This document shows, in pieces, positions 8,275 to 15,521 of a stretch of DNA of 48,233 nucleotides. The notes beneath the pieces are model-generated. The model ran no database searches. It was not told where the DNA came from and was given only the letters and a program-made list of their open reading frames with translations. Position numbers and translations under genes: made by a program. Numbering within the stretch: position 1 is the stretch's first letter; each line of letters starts with the position of its first letter. The DNA comes from a virus. The DNA is taken from IMG/VR virus record IMGVR_UViG_3300021178_000017, positions 1 through 48,233 of that record; one strand, written 5' to 3'.

Positions 8275-8490
8275 TCACTCCTCAAACTCAATCCGCAGAT
8301 TGACTACCGTGCTGCCGTCCGAGAGCGTGTCGCGCTCCAACACAGCATGCGTGGCGTCGTAGCCGCGTTCATTCGTTACCCTGACAAAGGTCTCATCGTT
8401 TTGCAGAGCGGCGAGTTGTTCGACGATGAAGTCTGCTAATCCCGCCGCGTCTTCGTTGAAGTTGTAAGTGGCGATCTTGTCCTTCGGCAT
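8275..8490 (-). CDS. Hypothetical 71-residue protein
   Basis: This small acidic protein is unknown to me. It has an N-terminal helix (DAAGLADFIVEQLAALQ) and a beta-rich C-terminus (GSTVVNLRIEFEE). A GGAGG site 6 bases before the ATG supports the start. It starts one base after the stop of its upstream neighbour (8492), so it belongs to the same operon. Confidence 0.6.
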   Translation of the reverse strand: MPKDKIATYNFNEDAAGLADFIVEQLAALQNDETFVRVTNERGYDATHAVLERDTLSDGSTVVNLRIEFEE

Positions 8491-8491
8491 C

Positions 8492-8767
8492 TCAGCCTCC
8501 TAACGTGAGTGCGCATGCCGATCCCGGGTTGGGGTCGGCCTCGTGATCCTCAAGCCAATTCTCGACTGCCTCTTGAATGTCCTGGGAGAGGTCGTTGCGC
8601 TCGGCCTCAGTCCACCCGCTTGTCGACAGGAAATGGTCGGCAAGTTCACGGCAGGCAGGATCGAATGAGAGGCGGCGGGCGCGCTTAGGGATGAATGGGT
8701 TGCTCATGAGGTCAATAGCCTTCTGGCATCGGATGGCGAGGGCGGTGGCTTGGAACTTGCCGATCAC
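8492..8767 (-). CDS. Hypothetical 91-residue protein
   Basis: The function of this protein is unknown. The start is a GTG in a GTGA overlap with the upstream gene's stop, which implies translational coupling. An internal ATG at codon 21 (MSNPFIPKRARR) is a possible alternative. The second half is helical and acidic (LSQDIQEAVENWLEDHEAD). Confidence 0.55.
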   Translation of the reverse strand: MIGKFQATALAIRCQKAIDLMSNPFIPKRARRLSFDPACRELADHFLSTSGWTEAERNDLSQDIQEAVENWLEDHEADPNPGSACALTLGG

Positions 8768-9147
8768 GCTGGTTGCTCCTTGTTGAGGATGACGACAGGA
8801 TCATTGTTCGGGCGGCGGCGCTTCATCGGCCTGACGGTGGTTTCGCCAGCCGGCCCCTCGGGCCAGATGGTAGAGGCCGGGTTCATGCATGGGTGGGGAA
8901 GCGTCGTTGCGGTCATCGCGGGAACGTGCGCGACCTCGCGGGCGATCCGACCCTTAGCCTGGTTCTTGCGGAAGGAGTTCAAGGCGGCGGCCTTGACCGC
9001 GACCGCGAACTTGCCGCTGGCCAAGAGCGATCCGTCGGCCGTGGTCACGGTGAAGGTCTTATCCTTCTCTTTCATCGTGAGCCGCTGCCCGTCCACGTCT
9101 CGGGCCATCGTGGTGGCGTTGACGCGCGTCCATTCGTGATAGGTCAT
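8764..9147 (-). CDS. Hypothetical early protein
   Basis: This protein of 127 residues is not recognised. The frame is open up to 9237, but the ATG at 9147 is preferred because it follows a CCCTGGAGA leader at 7-base spacing and the residues upstream are an Arg/Pro-rich shadow. The N-terminal half is a small beta structure (TMKEKDKTFTVTTADGSLL) followed by a helix, and the C-terminal part is Pro-rich and likely disordered. Confidence 0.55.
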   Translation of the reverse strand: MTYHEWTRVNATTMARDVDGQRLTMKEKDKTFTVTTADGSLLASGKFAVAVKAAALNSFRKNQAKGRIAREVAHVPAMTATTLPHPCMNPASTIWPEGPAGETTVRPMKRRRPNNDPVVILNKEQPA

Positions 9148-9220
9148 TTTCAAGTCTCCAGGGTTTGCGAAGCGGAACCGCTTCGGGCGCCGTCTCCGAA
9201 GAGGCGGCCACCGCTGCGGG

Positions 9221-9442
9221 TCAGTAGTCGCGAGCACGAGCGATGTCGTGCTTGCGCTTCAGGCTTGCTTGCTCGTGTATCTCTTCCGCCTCAGCCCGCT
9301 TGCGGTCGGCCCACGCTTCAATGTCGCGTGCGGCCTTGTTGTAATCCTCTTGGCTGATCTGGCCTGCGAGGAAGATGCGGTCGATGTGGTCGATGAACCG
9401 CTCGACCTTGGTTTCGATCTGGTCCTCGGTCAACGTTTTCAC
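9221..9442 (-). CDS. Hypothetical helical protein
   Basis: The 73-residue product is almost entirely helical and highly charged, likely a coiled coil (EAWADRKRAEAEEIHEQASL), with no known domain. The GTG start overlaps the previous stop as GTGA. An alternative TTG three codons later (9433) has better spacing from a GAGGAG site. It is part of the leftward early block. Confidence 0.6.
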   Translation of the reverse strand: MKTLTEDQIETKVERFIDHIDRIFLAGQISQEDYNKAARDIEAWADRKRAEAEEIHEQASLKRKHDIARARDY

Positions 9443-9648
9443 TCCTCAACGAAATAGACGCGGACTTCGGGAGCCGCACCGCCGCCAATGATGAGGCCGC
9501 CATCGCAGAGATGCTTGAATGCCTTCTCAGGCGAGCCGTACTGCTCGATGATGGCCTCTTCGTTCGCGATGGTGAAGTCGAGCCAATCGGTCTGATCGTC
9601 AAGCTCGACCGTGATCGGATCGGCTTGTTCGTTGATGCGGATGGTCAA
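9439..9648 (-). CDS. Hypothetical acidic protein, first gene of the leftward block
   Basis: This 69-residue acidic protein has no recognisable domain. The N-terminal strand pair (ITVELDDQTDWLDFTIANE) and a Gly-rich turn (GGLIIGGGA) are visible. The start is a TTG with a good GGAGGG site 8 bases upstream. As the gene nearest the divergent promoter region at 9.7 kb it likely heads the transcription unit that runs down to DUF932. Confidence 0.55.
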   Translation of the reverse strand: MTIRINEQADPITVELDDQTDWLDFTIANEEAIIEQYGSPEKAFKHLCDGGLIIGGGAAPEVRVYFVEE

Positions 9649-9672
9649 TGTGGCACCCTCCTAAGTCGGTGG

Positions 9673-9701
9673 TTGACTATCTGCCGACCGAATTATATGT
9701 A
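9673..9701. promoter_or_regulatory. Divergent promoter region
   Basis: Rightward, TTGACT (9673-9678) is 17 bases from TATGTA (9696-9701), which would place the RNA start almost exactly on the ATG at 9709. Leftward, the minus strand reads a perfect TATAAT over 9692-9697, suited to the leftward operon starting at 9648, though its -35 box is unclear. The two would overlap, so one regulator bound here could switch both. Confidence 0.45.
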
Positions 9702-9708
9702 TCAACGT

Positions 9709-10020
9709 ATGGCGGAAAAATCAATAAGTGAAAAACAAAAAAGAGGAAGGGGCAGGCCCCGAACCGATCACAGGTTCGTTGGCCTTCGTATGCTGCCTGA
9801 TCTGCACGGCCGCGTGAAAGAGTGGGCCGCAAGGCAAGGGGATAGGCCCGGCTTTTCTGAGGCCATCCGTCGCCTCATAGAGTGCGGTCTGCTTGAGGAA
9901 GGTGAGACTGGCAGTCGCCTTTTGTCTAGGAAGCTCATAGCGAGGCGTGAGAGGCTCGCCAAGGCGCGTTGGCTATGCGAGCGGCTATCCAAGATGCTTG
10001 ACGAGCTAGAAGCGCTGTAG
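9709..10020 (+). CDS. Ribbon-helix-helix-like DNA-binding regulator
   Basis: The 103-residue protein has a basic N-terminus (KQKRGRGRPRTDHRF) followed by a strand-helix-helix unit (FVGLRMLPDLHGRVKEWAAR, then FSEAIRRLIECGL), the pattern of MetJ/Arc-type repressors. Its C-terminal helix is probably for oligomerisation. The ATG at 9697 is an alternative start, and the longer frame from 9511 overlaps the leftward gene antisense and is not believable. There is no Shine-Dalgarno site, consistent with a leaderless mRNA from the promoter just upstream. It probably represses itself and the leftward operon. Confidence 0.65.
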   Translation: MAEKSISEKQKRGRGRPRTDHRFVGLRMLPDLHGRVKEWAARQGDRPGFSEAIRRLIECGLLEEGETGSRLLSRKLIARRERLAKARWLCERLSKMLDELEAL

Positions 10021-10238
10021 GGGCTTCCTAACAGGCTTGCGCGTAGTTAGCCGTCATGGCAGTGTCACGACCTCGGCCGGCCCGCGTTCAGCGCGTTTTG
10101 TGAGGGCCTTCTGCGAGAGGGGGCTTTCGCCTTTCGCGCCTGCGGTGCCCGGCCGAGCTTGAGGGTGCCAAAAATGCCGAAGATGCCTAGTCCAGCCGGC
10201 ATTGCGCCGGTTATCCGCCTTTGCGCGGGCGAGATGCC
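10021..10238. other. Gap between regulator and primase
   Basis: This stretch of 218 bases carries no convincing gene. The two overlapping minus-strand frames are basic, Pro/Gly-rich shadows without ribosome binding sites. A short GCCGGC/GCCGGT inverted repeat lies close to the primase start. Confidence 0.4.
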
Positions 10239-11888
10239 ATGAGGCCGGCTCCGTCCGACCTCGACAATATCCGGGCGCACCTACCGCCATCCCTAATCGT
10301 CGGGCGCCGCGTCAAGCTCAAGCGGACGGGACGAGTATGGAAGGGCTTGTGCTGTCTGCACTCTGAGAAGACGCCATCGCTTGTCGTTGATGATCGGCGA
10401 GAGACATGGAAGTGCTTCGGCTGCGGCGAGGGTGGGGACATTTTCGCCTTTTTGATGAAGTGCGATGGGCTGTCCTTCTCGGAGAGTGTCGAGCGGCTCG
10501 CTGCCGAGGCTGGCGTGGCGCTGCCTCAGAAGAAATCTGCCGAGATCATTGCCCAAGAGAAGCATCACCTCTCGCTGATCGAGGTCGTCGAACTCGCGGC
10601 CGGCTACTACGCAGATCAGTTATCGGCGTCGCCTGCGGCCAGGGCCTATGTCAAGACGCGCGGCCTCGAAGCGATGGTGAAGCCCTTCAGGCTGGGCTAT
10701 GCGCCGGCCGAGCGATCGGCCCTCAAGAACCACCTCGCGAGCAAGGGCATTGATCAATCCGCAGCGGTCGAGGCCGGCCTGATCGTAGCAGGCGATGACG
10801 TGCCGGTGTCCTTTGACCGATTCCGCAATCGGCTCATGTTCCCGATCCGAGATCCAAAGGGGAGGGTGATCGGCTTCGGCGGCCGCGCGCTCGACAAGGC
10901 TCCGGCGAAGTACCTCAACAGTCCGGAGTCACCGATCTTCGACAAGGGGGCGAACCTCTTCAATCAGGACCGTGCGCGGCCGGCGGCGCATGAGGGCGCC
11001 GAGGTAGTCGCGGTCGAGGGGTATGTCGATTGCCTCGCCGCAGTAGGTGCAGAGATGCCGGCGACGGTAGCAACGATGGGGACCGCCATGACGGAGGGCC
11101 ATCTGCGGCAGCTCTGGCGCCTATCGGATGTCCCGGTCATGTGCTTCGACGGGGATGATGCCGGCAAGTGGGCGATGCGCCGGGTAATGGAGATGTCATT
11201 CCCGCTACTCTCACCAGGAAGGTCGCTCCGCTTTGCGGTCATGCCGGATGCGCTTGATCCTGATGACGTGATCCACAAGCGCGGTGCGCCGCTGTTTCGG
11301 TCGCTGGTAGCGAGCGCGTCCGGCCTCGCCGATTCCTACTGGCAGGCCAGCATCGAAGCGAATGGGGACGTGTCCGTCGACGGGCGAGGCAGGCTTGAGC
11401 GCGACATGGCCGCGGTGCTCGGGTCGATCAAGGATGCGCAGCTCCGCCAGAAGTACCTCGCCGACATGCGGAAGCGGATAAATTCGCTGACCTGGCAGCC
11501 GAAGGTTCACCGATCGAATGGGTACAGCAATCACTCGACCTCACCCGGGTCGATTCGCCTGGCGTTCAGTATCTCGAATGCGCCGGGGACGTTCTCACTG
11601 AAAGATGCCGTCTACCTCGCGTCCGCAGTGGCGGCGCCGGAGATCGCCAGCCAGACGGCCGAGGAGATTGCCGCCGACTTAGGTCTGTCAGAGCGCGCCC
11701 GGGCCGTCATGTGCGAGCTGCTCTACCTGATGGCCGAGCGGCCAGAGATCGAGAGCGGCGACCTTCTGGCAGAACTGCGCGGCGGCCCGCTCGCTGGGGA
11801 GATTGATGCCGCCCTTGCGACTGTGCAACAGGCGGGGATAAGCTCAATCGGCCCAGGAGATGCGGCTAGGGTACTGAGGCGGCGATGA
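10239..11888 (+). CDS. DNA primase, DnaG-like
   Basis: This 549-residue protein makes RNA primers for replication. The N-terminal CHC2 zinc finger is Cys38, His41, Cys59 and Cys62 (GLCCLHSEKTPS and CFGCGEGGDIF). The catalytic domain follows, then a Toprim fold with VVAVEGYVDCLAA (catalytic Glu) and CFDGDDAGKWA (metal-binding Asp cluster near residue 300). The ATG at 10239 has a GCGAG site, and an in-frame TTG six codons upstream is less likely. Its stop overlaps the start of a methyltransferase remnant as ATGA. It pairs naturally with the DnaB-like helicase at 5.1 kb. Confidence 0.88.
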   Translation: MRPAPSDLDNIRAHLPPSLIVGRRVKLKRTGRVWKGLCCLHSEKTPSLVVDDRRETWKCFGCGEGGDIFAFLMKCDGLSFSESVERLAAEAGVALPQKKSAEIIAQEKHHLSLIEVVELAAGYYADQLSASPAARAYVKTRGLEAMVKPFRLGYAPAERSALKNHLASKGIDQSAAVEAGLIVAGDDVPVSFDRFRNRLMFPIRDPKGRVIGFGGRALDKAPAKYLNSPESPIFDKGANLFNQDRARPAAHEGAEVVAVEGYVDCLAAVGAEMPATVATMGTAMTEGHLRQLWRLSDVPVMCFDGDDAGKWAMRRVMEMSFPLLSPGRSLRFAVMPDALDPDDVIHKRGAPLFRSLVASASGLADSYWQASIEANGDVSVDGRGRLERDMAAVLGSIKDAQLRQKYLADMRKRINSLTWQPKVHRSNGYSNHSTSPGSIRLAFSISNAPGTFSLKDAVYLASAVAAPEIASQTAEEIAADLGLSERARAVMCELLYLMAERPEIESGDLLAELRGGPLAGEIDAALATVQQAGISSIGPGDAARVLRRR

Positions 11889-11953
11889 GCGATTTGCGGA
11901 GGACGATCAGGAAGCCGCTGGCGATTGACCTGTTCTGCGGCTTAGGCGGCTGA
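11885..11953 (+). pseudogene. Remnant of a cytosine-C5 DNA methyltransferase (motif I only)
   Basis: A 22-codon frame starts as ATGA on the primase stop and ends at TGA. Its last residues, PLAIDLFCGLGG, are the SAM-binding motif I that opens cytosine-C5 methyltransferases. In that family a Trp or similar residue normally follows, so the TGA may be a mutated TGG. The rest of the enzyme (PCQ and ENV motifs, target domain) is gone and the ParB-domain gene begins 11 bases later. A deletion that kept only the coupled start is the simplest reading; a functional short peptide is unlikely. Confidence 0.65.
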
Positions 11954-11963
11954 CCATCCCGAC

Positions 11964-12566
11964 ATGAGCAGAAAGAACACCCTAAGCGATGCCGAGCGCG
12001 GCTGGCCGGCTACCAAGCCGGCGTTACGCGACACGAAGAGCCTCCATCCCAACCCGCACAATCCCCGTCGCCACACTCCCGAGCAGATCGAGGAGATCGG
12101 GCGGAGCTATGACGCGAATGGCTTCACCATGCCGATCTTGGTCGACGAGAAGAGCGTCATCATTGCCGGCGAGGGGCGCTGGCGAATGGCGCTGGGGAGG
12201 TCGCTGCCGCGCGTTCCGGTGATCCGGGCAGACGGATGGACCGAGGCGCAGAAGCGCGCCTACCAGCTCGTTGATAACCGAATGTCGGAACTGAGCGACT
12301 GGGACACCGATGCCCTCGACCAAGAACTGGCGGAGCTTGCCAAGCTCGGGATCGAGCCGACCACTCTCGGCTTCGAGGAGTTGGACGAAGAGGAGACTGG
12401 CAGCCTCGAAGTGCGTGAGGTTGCCACTGCCGAGGTCGCCGACGAGTTCTGGATCAGCGTGAGAGGAAAACTCAAATATCAGGCCGAGATGTTGTCAGTC
12501 CTGCAGGCTGCGGCATCTGGCCTTGAGGGCGTCTCGGTCGACCTCGACACGATCAAGGTCGATTGA
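11964..12566 (+). CDS. ParB/Srx-like nuclease-domain protein
   Basis: The 200-residue protein has a ParB N-terminal (ParB/sulfiredoxin) fold: LHPNPHNPRRHTPEQIEEI, then TMPILVDEKSVIIAGEGRW (the GxxR-type loop) and RAYQLVDNRMSELSDWD. In many phages this domain is fused to a DNA methyltransferase or sits beside one. Here it stands alone, with an acidic linker and a small C-terminal domain. Since it lies between a methyltransferase remnant and a second methyltransferase, a role linked to DNA modification or DNA binding is more likely than partition. CTP-dependent activity is possible but not shown. Confidence 0.75.
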   Translation: MSRKNTLSDAERGWPATKPALRDTKSLHPNPHNPRRHTPEQIEEIGRSYDANGFTMPILVDEKSVIIAGEGRWRMALGRSLPRVPVIRADGWTEAQKRAYQLVDNRMSELSDWDTDALDQELAELAKLGIEPTTLGFEELDEEETGSLEVREVATAEVADEFWISVRGKLKYQAEMLSVLQAAASGLEGVSVDLDTIKVD

Positions 12567-13237
12567 TGGTCTTCACGCTACCGAAGCCGCGTGAGAAGCG
12601 GGCATCGAAGAAGCAGAGCCATCCCGCCGCATTCGACGCCAAAGTCAGAATCCGCCAACTCGTCCTCTCAGCCATTCCAGAGCCGCGCGTGTTCGATGCC
12701 TTCGCTGGCGAGGGCGGGATGTTCAGGGCCGTCTGGTCGCAAGCCAAGGAGTACGTCGGCTGTGATCTGGAATGGCGCAAGGACGGCCGGAAGATGTTCG
12801 TTGGGGATAATCGGCGCGTCCTTCGTGCGGTCGAACTTGAGCGTTTCAACATCTTCGATCTTGATGCCTTTGGCAGTCCGTGGGAGCAAGCCATCATCAT
12901 AGCCGATCGCCGGCCGGTGGCCGCAGGCGAGTTGATCGGCATTGTGATCACCGAGGGCGTAGCGATGTCACTCGCGGGAAACCAAATGCCGATGGCGATG
13001 CGAGAACTCGCCAGCCTGCCAGGCCGGAATATGGTGGGCCAGCGTCGGGCCGCTGAACTGGTCTACGAGCGGGTAATCGCCGGCCTAGCTAAGAGGATGG
13101 GCTGCAAGATCGAGCGCCGTTGGGAAGCCAGGGGCAAGACCGGGGCGCATCTACGGTATACCGGCCTTGTCCTAAAGGGCAGCGAGGGCCTTCGGCCGCG
13201 GGTGCGGGAACTCGCGGAAGAGCTTGCCGTCGAGTAG
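12566..13237 (+). CDS. Trm1-like SAM-dependent methyltransferase
   Basis: The 223-residue protein has a class I methyltransferase core. Motif I is VFDAFAGEGGMF (about residues 41-52), an acidic second strand is YVGCDLEW, and a motif IV-like stretch is FDLDAFGSPWEQA. The D-x-D-x-FGSP core resembles Trm1-type tRNA guanine-N2 methyltransferases, but the protein is far shorter and lacks their C-terminal domain. The substrate (DNA, tRNA or protein) is open. The ATG overlaps the ParB stop by one base. The 3' end overlaps the convergent DUF5131 gene by 66 bases, an unusually long tail-to-tail overlap. Confidence 0.6.
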   Translation: MVFTLPKPREKRASKKQSHPAAFDAKVRIRQLVLSAIPEPRVFDAFAGEGGMFRAVWSQAKEYVGCDLEWRKDGRKMFVGDNRRVLRAVELERFNIFDLDAFGSPWEQAIIIADRRPVAAGELIGIVITEGVAMSLAGNQMPMAMRELASLPGRNMVGQRRAAELVYERVIAGLAKRMGCKIERRWEARGKTGAHLRYTGLVLKGSEGLRPRVRELAEELAVE

Positions 13238-14056
13238 ACCGCCTCCCTTGCCGTTGGTCTTCGGGTCAGCGACTTCCGCGTGGGATCTGGAAAAGCCGTC
13301 GAGGAAGATCGGGTTATTCCCGTAGTGTCCCCATTGCTTATGGAAGTAGGCGATGCCGAGGTCCGCGCATTGCCGCTGCATCGCACGAGCCCAGAATGGA
13401 TCGCCAGTCCTGGCATGCGGGCCGCTCTCCCCGCCGAAGATCACCCAGTCGGGAACGATGCCTCGGTCCATTCGGTCGCCAAGATCGGGCCGTATATTGA
13501 GCGGCCCGAGCGCCGGCTCGTAGCTGATGAATCGGACCACGGCCGGTGCCTCGGCCACGAATGGCCACAGCTTGTCGAACTGAGCTTGGTTCTCGGTGGT
13601 CACGCCAAGCCAGATGTTCCGGTGCTTCTCCAGCCAGTCAAAGCCGACCCGCTTCGCGAGGTTCTGCGGCCGCTTGGTTAGCATCAGCCAGTCGAGGTTC
13701 GGGCAGGCGTCGATCAGGTCGAGGAGATCCTTCAGCCACTCGATCGGAACTTGGTTGTCGAGCCAGTCAGACAACGAGGAGCAGAAGACACGCTGACGAT
13801 GGCCGTGCTGAAGATCGAAGGCCGTAGCTTCGCGGTTCCACTTGAGCGGTCGCTTCCAGGTCGATGCGGCGGTGCGCTTGCGTTCAACAGCCCAGTTCTT
13901 GTCGTCGGCCGGGACGGTCCATTTATGGAAGCGGGCGAGATCGGCCGCATAACATGCGTCACATGCCGGGGCGATCTTGGTACAGCCAATCCATGCATTG
14001 AACGTGGAATTGGTCCATTCGATCTTTGAGAACTCGCCCAAGTCAGCATCCTCCAT
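13172..14056 (-). CDS. DUF5131 family protein (phage Gp37/Gp68)
   Basis: The 294-residue protein matches the Gp37/Gp68 (DUF5131) family: KIEWTNSTFNAWIGCTKIAP, then CDACYAADLARFHKW, MLTKRPQNL, and IFGGESGPHAR. Cys25, Cys32 and Cys35 (C-x6-C-x2-C) look like the cluster-binding set of radical-SAM-like proteins, though no radical reaction is proven for the family. Homologues occur on many phages and integrative elements, and the true substrate is unknown. The gene is convergent with the Trm1-like methyltransferase and divergent from the small gene at 14243. Confidence 0.8.
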   Translation of the reverse strand: MEDADLGEFSKIEWTNSTFNAWIGCTKIAPACDACYAADLARFHKWTVPADDKNWAVERKRTAASTWKRPLKWNREATAFDLQHGHRQRVFCSSLSDWLDNQVPIEWLKDLLDLIDACPNLDWLMLTKRPQNLAKRVGFDWLEKHRNIWLGVTTENQAQFDKLWPFVAEAPAVVRFISYEPALGPLNIRPDLGDRMDRGIVPDWVIFGGESGPHARTGDPFWARAMQRQCADLGIAYFHKQWGHYGNNPIFLDGFSRSHAEVADPKTNGKGGGLLDGKLFREFPHPRPKALAAL

Positions 14057-14183
14057 GATTTAGCGCCAGCGCACCCGCCTTGCTCTGCGGAGATAGGAGC
14101 GCGTTCCGGCCGTCCGCCCGCAGGATTGGATTTGCTGAGCTGGCCTTTCCAAATCTGCGGGCACTTGGACACTGGCCAGCCCA

Positions 14184-14212
14184 TTGGAGCTGTTTTTCCC
14201 TTGTGGCACAAT
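14184..14212 (+). promoter_or_regulatory. Possible promoter for the small gene at 14243
   Basis: TTGGAG (14184-14189) and CACAAT (14207-14212) are spaced by 17 bases and would start RNA about 24 bases before an ATG with a strong ribosome binding site. Matches to consensus are moderate. The AT-rich context in otherwise GC-rich DNA supports it. Confidence 0.35.
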
Positions 14213-14242
14213 CATTGTTTGAGACCAGAAGGAGAGGAAGAG

Positions 14243-14512
14243 ATGCATGATAAATTTCTCATTGTGATGAGAAGGATGTTGCCGAGCATCGTCAAAAAGG
14301 CGCAGCAAGCCTTGGCCAAAGCAGACACCATTTCAGAGATCGCTCAAGCTCTCGAGTTGGCTGGTGTGGCTTGCGATATGGCGAAGAGAACCGTTAGCTT
14401 CTGTTCCAAGAAACGCCAAGAAAATGTCCGATGGCTGCATGTTCCTGACAGGCTTGACGTGTCATTAGTCCGTCTGGCCGAAGAGTTGGCCGAAATCAAA
14501 GCAATGGCCTAA
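14243..14512 (+). CDS. Hypothetical helical protein, possible moron
   Basis: The 89-residue protein is unknown and mostly helical (KKAQQALAKADTISEIAQAL and LVRLAEELAEIKAMA). It has the best ribosome binding site of the region (AAGGAGAGGAAGAG before the ATG). The longer frame upstream to 14126 lacks such a site. It is transcribed against its two leftward neighbours, is AT-richer than they are, and has its own possible promoter. These are signs of an independently expressed inserted gene. Its 3' end overlaps the next leftward gene by 17 bases. Confidence 0.6.
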   Translation: MHDKFLIVMRRMLPSIVKKAQQALAKADTISEIAQALELAGVACDMAKRTVSFCSKKRQENVRWLHVPDRLDVSLVRLAEELAEIKAMA

Positions 14513-14876
14513 GACTGAAGCCCCACATAGAGAGGCACTTCGTGGCGAACGGTAGATTGGCCTTTCGGCGCTCTCTTGCCCGGAATGCCGGATCATCGAC
14601 CTCGCCCTCAAGCTGAGCATCGCAACCACGGCCGGCACCAATCAGATAGGCGGCAGCCTCGCTCATGATCTTCTTGCCGACCGTGAATGTCCGTACCGGC
14701 ATCCATCTCTCGGGATGCTTGACGAGCCCGCAGCCGAAGCGTTCCCCCTCGCGCTCTAAGGCGGGACACGGCCCTTCCCATCGCTTGAAGACGGCATTAC
14801 CGAGCGGGCAGAGTTCGTTCTTGCAGCACTGGCCGCAGCCATTGCATGCCTGTCCGTAGGGAGGCTTCGTGGTCAT
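14496..14876 (-). CDS. Cys-rich YkgJ-like protein
   Basis: The 126-residue protein begins with a dense cysteine cluster (CNGCGQCCKNELCP, then GPCPALEREGERFGCGL) like the YkgJ family of putative metal-binding (zinc or iron) proteins. The ATG at 14876 places this cluster at the N-terminus and follows a CCCTGGAGA leader, although with a longer 12-base spacing. The alternative start at 14993 would run over the terminase small-subunit gene. The cellular role is unknown. A metal cofactor function is inferred from the cysteines. Confidence 0.65.
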   Translation of the reverse strand: MTTKPPYGQACNGCGQCCKNELCPLGNAVFKRWEGPCPALEREGERFGCGLVKHPERWMPVRTFTVGKKIMSEAAAYLIGAGRGCDAQLEGEVDDPAFRARERRKANLPFATKCLSMWGFSLRPLL

Positions 14877-14911
14877 GGGGCACCGTTGTCTCCAGGGCGA
14901 AAATTGCTGCC

Positions 14912-14941
14912 TTGCACTTGAGAATATCCGAAGCGTAAAAT
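14912..14941 (+). promoter_or_regulatory. Possible late promoter before the terminase genes
   Basis: TTGCAC (14912-14917) and TAAAAT (14936-14941) are 18 bases apart. The predicted RNA start falls on or next to the ATG of the small terminase gene at 14949, so the message may be leaderless. This is the natural entry to the rightward structural operon. The -10 box is good and the -35 box weak. Confidence 0.35.
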
Positions 14942-14948
14942 AATCGCC

Positions 14949-15521
14949 ATGCCAGTCCCTCAAGCGCACCTCCGCGCCCTCATTAGCGAGCATGTCGCCA
15001 TCCGGAAGGCCGGCCGCCCCGTCGAGCCTCTTCTGATCCCCGACGAGCGTACCCGCGTCGTTCTTCGTGGGGTGGGCAAGGTCTTCGGCTCTCTGGCTGA
15101 GGCCGCCGCAGTTCTTAACGTTAGCCGCTTCGCGCTGTCAAAGTTCCTCAAGCGGCATCCTGAGATGCAGGACGCCTACGACACTGGCTGGATGGAAGGC
15201 TGCATCTCGCTGCGGCGATCCAATATCCAACTCGCTCGTAAGAACGCCGCAATGGCTATCTTCCTCTCCACTAACGTTCTTGGGATGGACAATTCGGGGT
15301 ATGCCAACTATCGCGCCGCGCAGACTGGGGCGCCTGGCGAGAGCGCTGTGAATGTCGAAGGTCCGTCACCTCGAGAGAAAGTCGAAAGCCGAATTGCTCG
15401 CCTCGCTGACGCAATACGAGCGTCGGAAAGCGCTGAGGAAGCTGACCGACAGCGAGTTCGCGAGACTGGCGACGGACTGGCGGTTCTGGGCGAGACCGAA
15501 ACAACTCCCGCCGCCGGGTGA
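14949..15521 (+). CDS. Terminase small subunit
   Basis: The 190-residue protein lies directly before the large terminase gene and carries a helix-turn-helix (GSLAEAAAVLNVSRFALSKF, about residues 47-66) typical of small terminases that recognise the packaging site. A helical oligomerisation region (SIQLARKN-like, residues 90-110) follows, with an acidic C-terminal tail probably contacting the large subunit. Its last 170 bases overlap the large-subunit gene in another frame. Identification rests mostly on position plus the HTH. Confidence 0.7.
   Translation: MPVPQAHLRALISEHVAIRKAGRPVEPLLIPDERTRVVLRGVGKVFGSLAEAAAVLNVSRFALSKFLKRHPEMQDAYDTGWMEGCISLRRSNIQLARKNAAMAIFLSTNVLGMDNSGYANYRAAQTGAPGESAVNVEGPSPREKVESRIARLADAIRASESAEEADRQRVRETGDGLAVLGETETTPAAG

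Noticed and set aside
11964-12566. Plasmid-type partition ParB indicating a phage-plasmid
   Set aside because: No ParA or centromere-like repeats are nearby, and the context is methyltransferase genes; solitary ParB-domain proteins are common in phages.
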